Assembly (NCBI GenBank): GCA_028023455.1
Contig: JAQFVV010000186.1
Span: forward strand, 1,238,001-1,302,000
Direction: 5' to 3'
DNA: 64,000 nt
Source of the DNA: Epiperipatus broadwayi
Lineage: Eukaryota; Onychophora; Udeonychophora; Euonychophora; Peripatidae
In this document: one piece after another, positions 14,521 through 26,500 of the stretch
Layout of the letters: the number at the start of each line of letters is the position of its first letter
Numbering within the stretch: the stretch's first letter is position 1
Position numbers and translations under genes: made by a program
The notes under the pieces: generated by a model
Told to the model about the DNA's origin: nothing
The model's database searches: none
What the model saw: only the letters and a program-made list of their open reading frames with translations

Positions 14521-14521
14521 A

Positions 14522-16050
14522 ATGTCGATAGAAATGATACATCTGGAGGAAGAGATCCTGGTGAAACTCAAAGATGACGAAATAGATGGAATGAAAGTAG
14601 AAGGAAAAGTTCAAGATAATCCATTACAACAAACATTGACCAAGTATCACAAAGTCCTTTCAGACAAGCCAGAGTTATCCCAGAGTTTGAGCAGAGAATT
14701 AGAGTGAGAGATGGGCAGACATTCAAAGCTAAATCATATCCCATTCTGCACCAATACCGAAAGGAAGTGAAGGAGCAAATAGATCAGATGCTGGAGTGGG
14801 GAATTATATCAAAATGGTCATTGGCATATTGCAACCTGATGGTGGTAGTTAAAAAGAAGGATGGGTCTGTTAGACTGTGTCTCGATGCTCGACAGTTAAA
14901 TAAAGTGACTGTACTGGACTGTAATGTATCACCTCCAATACCACCTCCAATGCAAGAATTACTGAGAAAGTGCCAAGGGAAGAAGGTATTTTCGACCTTC
15001 GACTTAACCATCAATTATTGGCATCAATTATTGGCAAATTAAGTTACATCCAGATGACTGCCAATACACATCATTCAGATATGAAGGCCATTCATATCAA
15101 TTTAACAGGATGCCTTTCAGCCTAATAAACGGTGGGGTGAGATTACTCAGGTGCTTGTATCAGGTGCTATCCTCAGAGATAAAGGACATGGTCACGATTT
15201 ACATGGATAACATGCTGATAGCCTCAACTGATATTCAGGAACATATACAGGAAGTAGGACTATTTCTAGAGGAATGTGAAAAAAAGGGCATAAAAATAAA
15301 TATCAAGATGAGCACACTGTGTCAGAAAGAGGTGGTTTTTCTTGGGCACATGGTGGGAGCTCAGGGACTCAAACCACACCTGGACAAGATCTTGGCTATT
15401 CACGACTTTCCAAGTCCTAGATCCAAGAAGCAGGTCCGATCATTACTGGGCCTGTGTACATTCTACAACCGTTTTCAAGACCAGTTTGCAGAATGGATGG
15501 AACCATTGGTGAAGTTATTAAAAAAGGGTAGTGAGTGGAAGTGGACAGAAGAACAGGACCAAGCATTCCAAAGAGTGAAAACAGGTTTCTTGGAGCAGGT
15601 TATGCTAGCCTTTCCTGACTTTTCAAAGCCATTCATAGTTCAGACAGATAGCAGTGGATATGGTCTTGGAGTGACTTCAGCTCAAGAGCAAGAAGATTGC
15701 AGAATGGGTGTATTATATTTTCTGAGCAGGCTACTCAAGGGCCCTGAGGTACATTATACTACCACTGAGAAAGAGGCATTGGCCATTGTGTGGGCCTTTG
15801 AGAAGTTTTGCACACTGTTACTGGTCTCGGGGGTCATCATGGTTACCGACCACAAAAGTCTGAAATTTATGAACCACAGCTACCTCACTAACAGCAGATT
15901 AGTAAGTTGGAGCTTATACCTCCAAGAATACAACTATATGGTAAGGTATTGTAAAGGGTCTGACAACATGGTAGCTGATGCCCTCAGCCACAATCCAGTG
16001 AACAATCAATCACATCATCTGTGTACTGAGAATCTGTATATAGCAAGCAT
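14522..16050 (+). pseudogene. Ty3 reverse transcriptase and RNase H remnant
   Basis: The reverse transcriptase starts in the 14,704-15,042 frame with EQIDQMLEWGIISKWS, VVVKKKDGSVRLCLDARQLN and FSTFDLTINYWH, continues after a stop and frameshift as HPDDCQYTSFRYEGHSYQFNRMPF, and carries on at 15,110. The catalytic box reads IYMDNMLIAS: the second Asp of the usual YxDD is Asn. VVFLGHMVGAQGL, KKQVRSLLGLCTFYNRF and the RNase H segments FIVQTDSSGYGLG, TEKEALAIVWAFEKF, TDHKSL and VADALSH follow. The Asp-to-Asn change and the stops make it inactive. Confidence 0.88.
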
Positions 16051-16176
16051 AGGGTTGCAAACAGATGAGGGACTTGAAAGTGATTTGAGGCACCTGGAGT
16101 ACTTTCAGAGAGAAGACCAACAACTCCAGCCCATCATTGACCAATTGGAAGAAAAAGAAGCTAAATTAATGGGGGG

Positions 16177-17310
16177 TTGGGCCAGGCAAAACAGAAATTT
16201 AAGCTGGAGCAAGGTGTGCTACAATATAGAGTTAAGGAAAATCCAGAGGAGTGGAGATCCGTCATCCCATGGCATATGAGGACCGCAGTGGTGGAACACA
16301 TGCACTGCAGGTCTGGCCACTATGGGATAATGAAAACCGAAGGGTGGATTAGGAGGTGGTTCTACTGGCTGGGCATGTGTGGCAAGATTGCAGCCGTTAT
16401 TGGGCAATGTGAAATTTGCCAGAGGGTTAAGCCAGCAAATAGGAAATATACCACTCCGATGTTGTCCATGATCCCCAGAGAACCTAAGGAAATGGTTGCA
16501 ATTGATTTTTATGGCCCACTGCTGGCCTTCAATAAAAAGAAATACCTCTTGGTTGTTTATGACTTATTCTCCAAACTAGTGTCCGCATATCCCATCCCAC
16601 AAGCCAACAAGAGGAACACCATATGCGTTCTGGAAAAGGAACATATTCCTTCAGTGGGAAAACCGTGAACTATCATATCCGATCATGGGACCCCATTTGT
16701 CTCGAAGGAATGGGCAAGATGGACTGAACGAGTGAAAATAGGACATGTGCTAACCTCGATCAGAAACCCTCAGTCCAATCCCTGCAGGAATTGGGTAGGT
16801 TGTTCCGTACTTATGTCCAAGCAGACCATAGGAGGTGGGTTAAACATCTGCTGGACATTTTAAACTATATGAACTGGGCAGTGAATGAATCTACTGGGTT
16901 CACTCCAATATATTTGCATTTTGGGAAACATGTGCCCAGGTTATTCAAAACTGAATTTCCAGGAATGGAAGAACCTCCTATTGATATAGAAAATGATAGA
17001 CAGCAAGCATACCAATCGATGGTTCACAGAAGCATACAACAAAAAGATGGTTTCAAGAGTTCCTCTCAATCCTTTAAGGTGGGAGACCAAGTAATGGTGA
17101 GGACCCCCATGTAAGTGAACCCAGAAAGTTTATTTGCAAAAAGTTTTGCAATCTATATGAGGGTCCATTTACGAAAACAAAGAGTCAAGAGAAACATGCA
17201 TTTTGGGTGGATACCGGGTGGAAGTAAGGGGGTCATACAATGCTCGGTCACTCAAGCCCTTTGCAAACCCAGAGAAGAACAAAGAATAGAAAGAGGCATT
17301 TAAAAAGCCA
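16177..17310 (+). pseudogene. Ty3 integrase remnant
   Basis: The N-terminal zinc finger (HMHCRSGHYG ... CEICQRVK, an HHCC pattern) is followed by MVAIDFYGPL with the first catalytic Asp, then after a stop at 16,666 by IISDHGTPFVSKEW with the second Asp. A frameshift removes the usual segment bearing the catalytic Glu. The downstream region GRLFRTYVQADHRRW ... GFTPIYLHFG and VGDQVMVRTP matches the Ty3 integrase C-terminal part. No chromodomain is evident. Confidence 0.82.
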
Positions 17311-18990
17311 TTCAAATACACAGAGGGTATTTGAAGGCTAGCTGGGTTCAAATATGGGTTTAATTGCCATTGTTGTTGCGAAGTAAATAGGTCAAAGTGG
17401 TAAAAATTTACAATAGTCATTCAAACCCTGTTACACAAGAGTATGAATGAGTTCGTTAATCAATTAAAGGTATGAATGTATATATATATATATTCACTGT
17501 ATGTGTTAATATAATGGGTGAAAATTACTAATATATTTATATGTGAGAATGTAGAGAATCGATTATATGTAGAGTTGCATTTTTTTTTTAATTCATTTGT
17601 GTTTTAAATAGATATTTCATTTTGAATATCGTAAGATAGATTTAAATGCCATTGATAACATGCATTTCTTAAGAAAAACCCATTAAACTTATAAGGCTGG
17701 AAAATAATCAATAGAATGGAAAGTTGTGCCATGGGCAGTTTCAGTTAATGACTGTCCACCGGAATTCTTAGAACTGGTCAAGCGTATTTTTAGAACAATG
17801 AAAGAAAAAGCATTCTTGAGATCGGACCATCAGTATAAGAATAGAAAAGTGAGGTTAAAAAGCACTAATGAATAGAACTATTTTTGTTCTCAGTGATTTA
17901 GTAGTGATTAAAAATTGAAAAGCAGTGAAGTGAAAAACAGAGAAAGACATATAAACTGATCAACCGAAATATTAATTAAGAATTTTATTCATAATGTACT
18001 CCCTATACATGCGGGGGTAAAAATAATCATCTAGGTTCATCAGACTGTTCAATGGACAGCTATTGTGGAACTCGCCTGAATTTTATTTATGGATTTGCTG
18101 TTTAATCAACCAATCGTAATGGCTACGGAACTCTAACAACCAGATTCTCTCACAATCAAGCCAAACTGATCTACTTAAATTCTAATAGGGATTGTTTTGG
18201 TCAGAATATTTCAGAATATTTCAGAGCTTATCATCATTTGGACCAGCAACTTTTCGTTAAAACCAACATCTTATCTATGCTGTAAGCTTACAGATTATTA
18301 GCCTCAGCCATATGAACATTTGCTCTTTAGAGGTAACTTGGATCTTTTCTTAATCTGCCTTAAATGAACATTTAATAATGGCTAAAGAGACATGTGTTAT
18401 TTCAATTTAAATAAAGTAAATTAATAATTTATTAAAATGTTTAAGAAAATGCAACTCTGACGTGTAATCACATGCTTTCGTTAATATGTGTATGAATTAT
18501 ATATGTATATGTAACAGAATAAATGAATTGTATGTTTAAGATATTAATATATGTGTGCACGTGCTAATAAATCTTAGAATGACTTACCACTTATATATAT
18601 TATTTACATTCTGGGTTTCTGTTAACTGATGGGCTATTGTAATAGGATTGGATTTAGATAGAAATTATATTTAGAGATATAAGGCATCTCTTAATGAGAT
18701 CATCCATAGTTTTGTTCTCCCGATAAACATTGTTTTCCCAGACCCTCGAGATTGAGCTAGTTAGGATAAAATACCCAAAGACTATCCATTGGAACTTGTT
18801 TGCGCTTTCGAGATGTATAATTCTTATTAAATGGATAAGATTGGCGCTTGAGAAAGGCTTCGGCCTTTACTCATAAATATACGTGCTCGAAGCTTAGGGT
18901 AATAACTACTTATACACACTAAATTCTTTGAACAAGATGGGTTGAATGTTAAAAATGGCTGCCCAGTGTGTGGCATGGTATTCAAATACC
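17311..18990. other. Unassigned stretch after the Ty3 element
   Basis: No coding signal. A Ty3 LTR could lie here but I could not find a matching copy upstream of 13,500. Confidence 0.5.
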
Positions 18991-19002
18991 ACGTAGTGCT
19001 TA

Positions 19003-19284
19003 AAATATTAAGATAGATAATCTTCATACTTTAATGGACATGCTTCAATCTACTCCACACTCCAACTCTTCAACCATCCATCCAATTGAAAATCCGATTA
19101 TGTCCTGTAAGTGAGATGTCAGATTGACCTTAGGTCAACATGGGTGTGGCAATAATCTTGGCCTCAGGGTGGCCTTTGAGCATTCCATCATCAGATTTTC
19201 AATTGGATGGATGGTTGAAGAGTTGGAGTGTGTAGTAGATTGGAGCCAGTCCATTAAAGTATGAAGATTGTCTATCTTAATATA
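19003..19284. repeat. Foldback repeat, family 2
   Basis: Arms 19,003-19,096 and 19,192-19,284 are inverted copies (AAGATAGATAATCTTCATAC and its mirror; CAATTGGATGGATGGTTGAA). The ~95-bp middle is not paired. The family-2 hammerhead follows the right arm. Confidence 0.82.
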
Positions 19285-19321
19285 TATCTGAGCACTTATA
19301 GCATATATGTGTATAGATGGC

Positions 19322-19376
19322 AATCTGGACCAACTGATGATTGCTGGTTTAGCATGAAATACGTATATTGGTGATT
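19322..19376 (+). ncRNA. Hammerhead motif, family 2, second copy
   Basis: Core CTGATGA and GAAA are intact, stem III is the full palindrome TACGTA followed by TA, and stem I is CCAA/TTGG plus AATC/GATT. Compared with the 42,248 copy the outer stem I pairs as AATC/GATT rather than TAGTC/GATTA. Stem II keeps TGCT/AGCA but its first pair is a T-T mismatch. It follows the foldback at 19,003-19,284. Confidence 0.68.
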
Positions 19377-19654
19377 ATTTATCTTTTCAGCATATATGGG
19401 TTCAAGTGTATCAGTGTTATGAGATAGTGTGGAGAGTGGTGGGTCATGTGAAAGTCTGTGGCTCATATACCCTATATATTACATATATAGACACAGGTAT
19501 ATAATAAGCCTGTGTTTCAGTTATTATTGTGAATTAACTTATGATTTTAATAGTTTTAAAAACATTTCGTTAGAATAGAAAATAAAAAACATAAATATAT
19601 ATGTGTGTTTGTTTTTAAGAAAGTGTGTATTAATAAGTATTTATATTATTTAGA

Positions 19655-19735
19655 AATGGTGGCCGTGTGGTTAGCATAGCTGCCTTCTGGCCCGGATTCA
19701 CTTCCCGGTCAACGCTTTGACATATGAAAAAAAAA
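19655..19735 (+). repeat. tRNA-derived SINE (SINE-A)
   Basis: GTGGCCGTGTGGTTAGCATA (A-box-like) is followed by a B-box-like CGGATTCACTTCCCGG, then TCAACGCTTTGACATATG and an A-run. Two further copies match this ending. Confidence 0.65.
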
Positions 19736-19797
19736 AAATCATTGAATGAGTGTGATGCTAATTATTTTCAGGTTCTTATTTCATGAAAATCTCTTAC

Positions 19798-19932
19798 CTC
19801 TGCATGACCAAGTCTTGAAAAATTTGGGGTTACATAATATTTAATGCCATCCAAAGAGCCAGGTAATGTGACACCACGAAAAAATAATATAATTAAAACA
19901 AGATAGGGAAATAGTGCTGTAAAATACACCAC
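19798..19932 (-). CDS. SLC6-family transporter, internal exon C (TM5, start of extracellular loop 3)
   Basis: This 135-bp exon begins [20 protein letters not shown] and continues [21 protein letters not shown] to HAE. GKVVYFTAxFPY and RGVTLxGxxxGIxxY are diagnostic of SLC6 transporters; the YFTALFPY helix is TM5. Minus-strand splice sites are CAATTTTAG|GTGGTG (acceptor) and GCAGAG|GTAAGAG (donor). Exon B ends in Lys at phase 0 and this exon starts with Val-Val, giving the expected GKVVYF junction. The next family motif, VWxDAxxQIFFSL, should start the following exon, which I did not find between 1 and 19,797 and which probably lies beyond the left edge. Within SLC6 the fragment resembles glycine, proline, creatine and broad amino-acid carriers about equally, so no subfamily or symbol is given. 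Confidence 0.95.
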
Positions 19933-20457
19933 CTAAAATTGAAAAAAAAAAAAACAAGAAACATGTTAACCATTAAAAATACTCATATTCGACGCACATA
20001 ACAGTTTTCACAAATAAATCATATTGTCTAATTTTTAGTTGTCGTATAAACACATGGCACAACAGTACTGACTGCTATCCTAATTTATACAAATAAGACA
20101 TTTAAAAAGCAGACTCCAGAAATATTTAACGCAACATTTATGTTATAAATTTATTTAATAAATATGTGTATTTCATTTGCTAGATATCATATTTTGTGGT
20201 TTAAAAAATACCATAATCACCAGAAATTCTTAACAAAGTATTAAGGTACAATTGCACTATTATAATTATATCTTAAATATCTAAAATATTTGTTTCGGTG
20301 ATTTTTTTAAAAATTAGAATTATTCCAAAATCGATCTATTTTTTTTTTTTTTTTTTTTTTAGCAAGACAATGAAAATAGATATTTTTGAAAGAAAATAAG
20401 TTATAACATTTAAGTAATTGAAATGAGCAAAAAGTTTTGTGAGCAATTATTCCAATG

Positions 20458-20740
20458 TATAAATATATAAAACGCGCCAAAACGCACGAACACACAAAGC
20501 TGAAGACAAAGAAATCTTAATACTGTAGATCGATATAAACTAAATATATGTATCTAAGTATATGGCTAAGCCGGCCCTTGAAAGCGCTTAGCCACATACT
20601 TAGATACATTTATTTAGTTTTGATAGCCACATACTTAGATACATTTATTTAGTTTATATCAATCTACAGTATTAAGATTTCTTCGTCTTCAGATTTGTGT
20701 GTTCGTGGGTTTTAGCGCATTTTATATATTCAAACATTTA
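20458..20740. repeat. Foldback repeat with internal duplication
   Basis: Left arm 20,458-20,572 mirrors 20,587-20,740 (AAATCTTAATACTGTAGATC and inverse; GAACACACAAAGCTGAAGAC and inverse). The right arm has an extra copy of the ATAGCCACATACTTAGATAC unit. Confidence 0.8.
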
Positions 20741-21770
20741 AGTAACAATCTACTTGAGTTGTAACATCCAGGCACTCCTGTATCTGAAACTTCACATCAG
20801 TAAACTGCAAATCAAAAAAAAAAATTTTTTTTTATAATTTAGTTTTTTAGTTTACAACGGACATATATGCTTACATCTATTACATACCTTAACATATTAA
20901 CTCTTTTCATAAAACTATGTAATTTTTAAGCACTCGTTAACTTCAAGTTCAGATGAAAAGGTATAAATTAATAAACATAAACTGATTAATTGCACTGAAC
21001 CAGTTTTCAGCAAAACACAGTGCTGAATATAGTTGTGCAGCTAATAGGCACAATATGCAAATAAGGCAATTACATATTTCATTTTTCAGACAATGGGACA
21101 CACGAATTCTTTCTCTTGATGGAATGTGAATTCTTTGCAATTGCCCAAGCCTAATTTGTATTTTCTTTTATTATTGTCCCTTTGGGAGCAAATTGTTATA
21201 ACATTGGATGGAGAATATGTGTGACCGCAACCAAGAAAGATCGATCTGTATTCAGTCTTTTGTTTTGCTCTATTGTACAAATATGCATGTTGGGAAATTC
21301 TCATGGATGTATATATGTGTGTATTAAAATACATATTATACAGTGTTCAGTAATATTCATTAATTTTCATGTCCACAGTGATGCTTGGAAGGACATGCCA
21401 TGCATTAAGATAAGCTCCTGCACTCTGTTAAAGAGAAAAAACAACTTTCTTCTTATTAAAATGTCTTTTATCTAGTAGACATTTTGGATTTATTCCTAAT
21501 AAAACTATTTTGAAAATTTAAAATTTTTATAACACTGATATTAAATATGAATAATGAGTTCAATACCCACAGGATTGTGACACATCTCTACAAATAGTAA
21601 GGGTCACATCATAATAGAACATATTGTCACTCATCTAAATAATTAAAACTAACCTGCAATTTTTTACTCTTCTTGCTAATGATAAATATATAATATTGAT
21701 CAATACTGGACAGTTAGCTGGATTGAATACAATCTGACTACTTAAAAAACAGTTTTGTTGTGATTGGTGG

Positions 21771-22180
21771 TAATTTCCAAAATCATTATTTGATCATAGG
21801 TTAAGAATATGCCAGACAGACATACTAACACCAACACCATGAGACCCTCTCACTCTTATTATAATCTTTGAAAAATTTAAAAGTTGATGCAGTGTACATT
21901 GGTATAGCTATAATTTTAAGTCGTTTATCACAAACGTCATTATCACATTATAAATAAAAATGAAATATGATTTTGTAATTTCCAAAATCATTATTTGATC
22001 ATAGGTTAAGAATATGCCAGACAGACATACTAACACCAACACCATGAGACCCTCTCACTCTTATTATAATCTTTGAAAAATTTAAAAGTTGATGCAGTGT
22101 ACATTGGTATAGCTATAATTTTAAGTCGTTTATCACAAACGTCATTATCACATTATAAATAAAAATGAAATATGATTTTG
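21771..22180 (+). repeat. Perfect 205-bp tandem duplication
   Basis: 21,771-21,975 and 21,976-22,180 appear identical base for base. Not a known element; no ends or target duplications are seen. Confidence 0.92.
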
Positions 22181-22319
22181 GATACTTTTTCTTTTAATTA
22201 CATTCTTATTTATTTTGGGAAGTTAACAATTAATAGTTGATGACTTTTAATCCATACTATGTTTTACCCCATAGTAGTTTCTTATATGTTATATATAGAG
22301 CTTGCAAATAAGCTCTTAA

Positions 22320-22900
22320 CTGTCACAATATCCCCAATCCCAGACCGGTGTCTACTACTGACTTCCTCAGTGAGGTGCTAAGATATTCAAGCATTAGATT
22401 AAAAATACCAGGACAAGTCCAATATCAGAAACCAGTCTGGGATTGGGGATATTCTGCACAGCTTGTTAAGAGCTTATTTGTGAGCTGTATAATATTTGTA
22501 ATACAAGCTTGGTAAATTAGGTCATGTGACATATGACTTGTTTTTTTGTCATTTTATTTTTTGCTATTAAGGCTTTGGTGATTTTATATTGCTAAAGTTA
22601 TTAATATATGGTGTATCTGAACTTGGTTCAGTCCCATTTGGTTACTTAAGTTAGGTAGCTGGATGGGAAGTCATATGGATGTTTGAAAATTTCAGATTTT
22701 CTTAATAGTTATTCATTAGATAAAGTACTGAGCTTGTACTGGTATTTTTAATCTAATGCTTGAATATCCTAGCACCTCACTGAGGAAGCCAGTAGTGGAA
22801 ACCAGTCAGGGATTGGGGATATTCTGTACAGCTTCTTAAGAGCTTATTTGTGAACTCTATATATAACATTTGTAATGCAAGATTGTTAAATTAGGTCATG
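22320..22900. repeat. Foldback/direct repeat, family 3
   Basis: CAATATCCCCAATCCCAGAC at 22,327 is mirrored by GGGATTGGGGATATT at about 22,439 and 22,810. The right two copies both continue through CAGCTT and AAGAGCTTATTTGTGA towards ATTAGGTCATGTGACATATG. Confidence 0.7.
22762..22824 (+). ncRNA. Hammerhead-like motif, family 3
   Basis: Stem I has eight perfect pairs, GAATATCC with GGATATTC, an internal loop and a short inner helix (CTCA with a GGG stretch). Core CTGAGGA fits CUGANGA, GAAA is present and stem III is CCAG (CCGG in the sister copy at about 22,326-22,385, minus) followed by TC. Stem II is weak here (AGCCAGTAGTG), so this copy is probably inactive. Confidence 0.48.
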
Positions 22901-23110
22901 TGACATATGACTTGATTTCTTTGTAATTTTTTATATGTTTATTTTAACATCTATTTTATCTCATAAATTTGAATTCTGCTTTAATGCCCAATCATGTCTT
23001 CATGCTTCTACATATACATAATTTATAGTTCATGTTTAGTATTTACTTTAATCATAATGGTGTTTATACAGTGTGCCAATGGAAAGATAATTACTTTTTT
23101 TTCTAATCTC

Positions 23111-23400
23111 TCTGAAGCACCATTTTTGAATCAATGTATATGTTACATAGCAACTCAATTTAACCATTCATTATAACATTTTTAAGATACTAATATGTAT
23201 GCATTACTAGTTATGATATGAAATGTGCCAATGTATTCCATACCTTTACTAATAATGGAATAACATGCTAACTTCAAATTTTGTTTTAAATTAGGCAAAA
23301 ACTGCTATTGAAATGTGTAAAAATATTTTCAAATGTTGAAGATGATTGATTGATTAGAATACTAACCACACTGTCACATTTTATATTGTAACTTATGATC
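23111..23400. mobile_element. mariner-type end fragment
   Basis: CTGAAGCACCATTTTTGAATC and ATGAGTTATAGCATG-like TAGTTATGATATGAAATGTG match the left half of the 44,259 copy. A matching opposite end, GGATGGCACTTCAGACAG, lies at about 25,305 beyond the old PLE. Confidence 0.55.
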
Positions 23401-23639
23401 CTGACATGCCCTCAGCTTAAACTTTTTTGTGGTTTAAGTTAAACTATGCCACTCTGTAATGAATAATTTACTTCACCAAGTGATCATAATACTTATAATA
23501 CACTTTAAATGTATATAGATGAAGTTAATAAAATTTTTCACAAATAACACAGTTTAGCTTAGCACTTTCAGAGTATGTTTACTCCATATTCGTAGCCATT
23601 ATTATGTATTAAATGTAACGAAATGCAAATTCATGCAAA

Positions 23640-25250
23640 TCATTCTCCTGTCCATTTTTTTGATATTGTAAAGCAGACATGCCTTCCATTGATGGTTTTT
23701 GGATCGTTCATGATGAAATACGCTTCTTTTATTTTTCTTTTGGTGTCATTTCTTTCTTTGCAAGCAAATTTGGCACAAGAATGTTCAAATTTATGATTAA
23801 ATGTTTTGGGGTGTTCTGCTAAAATTGAATTGACTACATTTTTGTTTACCACTCTATTGTACATATGTGTGGCCTGAGTTTCACCATATGTTGCCTTACA
23901 GCCAGTTTGAGGGCAGGTAATCTTATGTACAACTTGGGGTGTTTGGTCTGACTCTATTTTGTTTTTTGTGTTGTTGATCATTATATTTGTGTTTGGTGGA
24001 GTTCTGAAGTCTATTTTGAATTCATTAGATAAATTTTACTAAATGTTTGGCCACTTTGGGAATATAAGGTAAACTTAAAAGCAGTTTGTCTTCACTGGTA
24101 TGCTCCTGATTAACTTTTTATAGAAAAACTCAATCCTATTGGCTATAGCTCTGTAGTTATATCCTGTTTTTATTGTCTCTGATATAACAAGTGATGCTTT
24201 TTCTGTCAGCCTTGAACTTACATAAGTAATGATTCCTAAATAAGAAAGCTAAGGTCCTGCCAGTTTGTGAGACTTAGGTGATTTTGAATGTGGATGTGTG
24301 TAACTCCTTATTTGCAATGGTTTAGTTATCATACTGTAATTAAGGCTTGTTGTTTCCCTTTGTATTTTTTAAATCTAGATATTTCAACTCATGCTGTTCA
24401 TTTTCCCATGTGCAATTTAAAGTTAAGTTTGTGTGTGCTTGCAGATTCTTCTGAATGCTTACGATTAGGTTTTAAGGCACTGCAAAGAATAAATTGTCTA
24501 TATATCTTGTGTATATTATTATGGGTATTAAAGCATAGTACTTAGGAAGAACTTGTTGTTCAAAATAATTTGAGAAAATATTTGATACAATCCCACTAGG
24601 CCAACCATCAATCATTTTAAACCATTTCCCCTCAAATACCACAATGTTTTCATCAAAACATTTTAAGAATTCTACAATGAAGTCAAACTCATCCGATCGG
24701 ACAATTTTTCTTTAATAGTTCCTTCCTAATTATACGGATACTATTATCGAACCAAATAACTCAGTTATGTCTAATGTGGCAATCTTAAAATTTGTATTTA
24801 TTTCAGTTCCTCTGACTTTCTCGACAAATTCAAATGAAGATCTAACTGTATACACATCAAAACCAATGCTAACTACTAACCATTGGTTTACCAATATAAC
24901 TGTGTTAAAATAATGAACTCCACCAAAATACAACATAAGCCTTAAAGGCACTCCTAGTTTGTGTACTTTTGCATTAGTGAACATTCTAGGCTGTATAATA
25001 GTAGAAGGGTACACATGAAAATATTCTGCTCTGTAAATTCCTTTATCTTTATGAGCATGCAAGATTGATGTGATAAATTTATCCCTGTTCATTTTGTTAT
25101 TAAAGTTTGTTATTAACTCAAAGTTTAATTTAATAATATGTCTTACCATCTTATCTCTACATTCTTTTGAGTCCATTAACACAAATCTATTACCTTTATC
25201 CTCTTTCATACATGTAATTTTGTTGTCAAATTTTATTAACTTGACCTATA
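23640..25250 (-). pseudogene. Old Penelope-like element (reverse transcriptase + GIY-YIG), decayed
   Basis: Read on the minus strand: KEDKGNRFVLMDSKE, then AKVHKLGVPLRLM, SSFEFVEKV and ATLDITELF (motif A) in the 25,209-24,730 frame; GWPSGIVSNIFSNYFEQQVL (motif B) at about 24,600-24,540; TRYIDNLFFAV (motif C, YIDN instead of YxDD) at about 24,510-24,480; and a GIY-YIG part VVHKITCPQTGCKATYGETQ with HKFEHSC and a final KTINGRHVCF in 23,981-23,640. Frames are interrupted between the blocks. It belongs to a different PLE lineage from the palindromic copies. Inverted repeats of about 55 bp flank it (23,487-23,541 and 25,226-25,283). Confidence 0.82.
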
Positions 25251-25398
25251 TACATTTAAAGTGTATTATAAGTATGTCACTCTGTAAAACTTGTGTTGCT
25301 TCAGGGATGGCACTTCAGACAGCTTGAAGAAAAAACTAATCACTGTTACACGTGGATACATTTTGTATATAAAAAATAATTTAAACTATTGCTTACGC

Positions 25399-25542
25399 TA
25401 AATACAATTTATCCAAACCACTTCAAACACTTTTTAGCAAAACTCTTTAGTTGTATATATATTCAAACATGTATGTTTTGACTATAAAGAGTTTTACTAA
25501 AAAGGGTTCAAAGTGATTTGAATAAATTGTATTTATATAAGA
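25399..25542. repeat. Small foldback
   Basis: AATACAATTTATCCAAACCA...CAAAACTCTTTA is mirrored by TAAAGAGTTTTACTAAAAAG...AATAAATTGTATT. Confidence 0.7.
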
Positions 25543-26141
25543 TATTACAGCAAAATAAAGAAAAGGTTGATTTTGGTAATATTGCTTATGCTATTTTTAT
25601 ATTCCTGTTAAAATTATTAACATATAAAATATTTGCTTTTTTATAACTGATAATAAAATAATATAACTTTTCTAACTTATTTTTGTAAATTTAGTTACAT
25701 GTTTAATACTAATATAAAGATATTATGTAAAATTTTGTTTTATTGTGATTCAAATTCCTTCTCAGAGAATGAAGGCTTTCTGATGAAAATATAATTGAAA
25801 AAAGTAATAGCAAATTAATTTGCTCAAATGAATGAAATTAATGTATTGTCATATTCTTAAGCACAATACAAAACTTTCTGAACAACTGATCACATGATTC
25901 GCCAACCATCTGTCTGTACGATTATTTATTATCTGTTTTACCAATTCAAATTTTACACATGAAATGATTTTGTTGACATCTGCATGTTTTAAAGGCATAT
26001 AAACTTATGGTAAGCACCTTTTATTTGAAATCTATATACCTTTTAAAAGTATCACTTTTCCAAAAACAAAATAATTTTTACTAGGGATGTTTTTCTGTTT
26101 TGAGTTTAGGATGAAAAATATTATTATAAGAGCTTTGTGTA

Positions 26142-26500
26142 TCATCATCATCATCATCATCATCAACCATTATCAATCCATTGCAGGATGAAGATCTCTC
26201 CAAGTTCAATCTATCTTATCTGATCTTTAACTTCTCTTCTCCACATCACTCCTGCATACTTTCTTATTTCATCAATCCATCTCACATGTGGTCTCTTTCT
26301 GGGTCTTCTCTTGGAATCCAGTTTAAGATTTCAATTGTCCATCTATTATCATCTCTTCTAGCAATATGTTCAGCCCAACTCCACTTCAATCTTTTAATTT
26401 TTTCAATGAGGTCAATAACACCTGTTTTTTCTCTTACCCATATATTGCATTTTCGATCTCTTCTTCCTACTCCCAACATGCATTCCTCCATACTTCGTTG
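26142..26500 (-). pseudogene. RTE-type LINE 3' end
   Basis: Minus strand reads REKTGVIDLIEKIKRLKWSW, then AEHIARRDDNRWTIEILNWI and PREDPERDH, the C-terminal signature (IKxLKWxWAGHIARRxDNRW) of RTE-class reverse transcriptases in many animals. The element ends in a (GAT)n tail (26,142-26,165 on the plus strand as ATC), typical of RTE LINEs. The rest is missing. A weaker related scrap may lie at 27,290-27,360. Confidence 0.75.

Larger units (their letters stand above)
13500..17310 (+). mobile_element. Degenerate Ty3-type LTR retrotransposon (internal region)
   Basis: About 3.8 kb of markedly less AT-rich, codon-like DNA runs in the order gag, protease, reverse transcriptase, RNase H, integrase, the Ty3/Metaviridae order. 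All domains are recognisable but broken by several stops and frameshifts, so this is a dead copy. I could not find flanking LTRs, a primer-binding site or target duplications by eye. It lies in the inferred intron downstream of SLC6 exon C, on the strand opposite to the host gene. Components are listed separately. Confidence 0.9.

Noticed and set aside
19655-19735. Possible functional tRNA gene
   Set aside because: Box-like motifs are there but the cloverleaf is incomplete and copies share a non-tRNA tail, so SINE is the better reading.
21086-21475. Opposing 82- and 97-residue frames
   Set aside because: No splice-site or family motif support; checked for SLC6 exons and found none.
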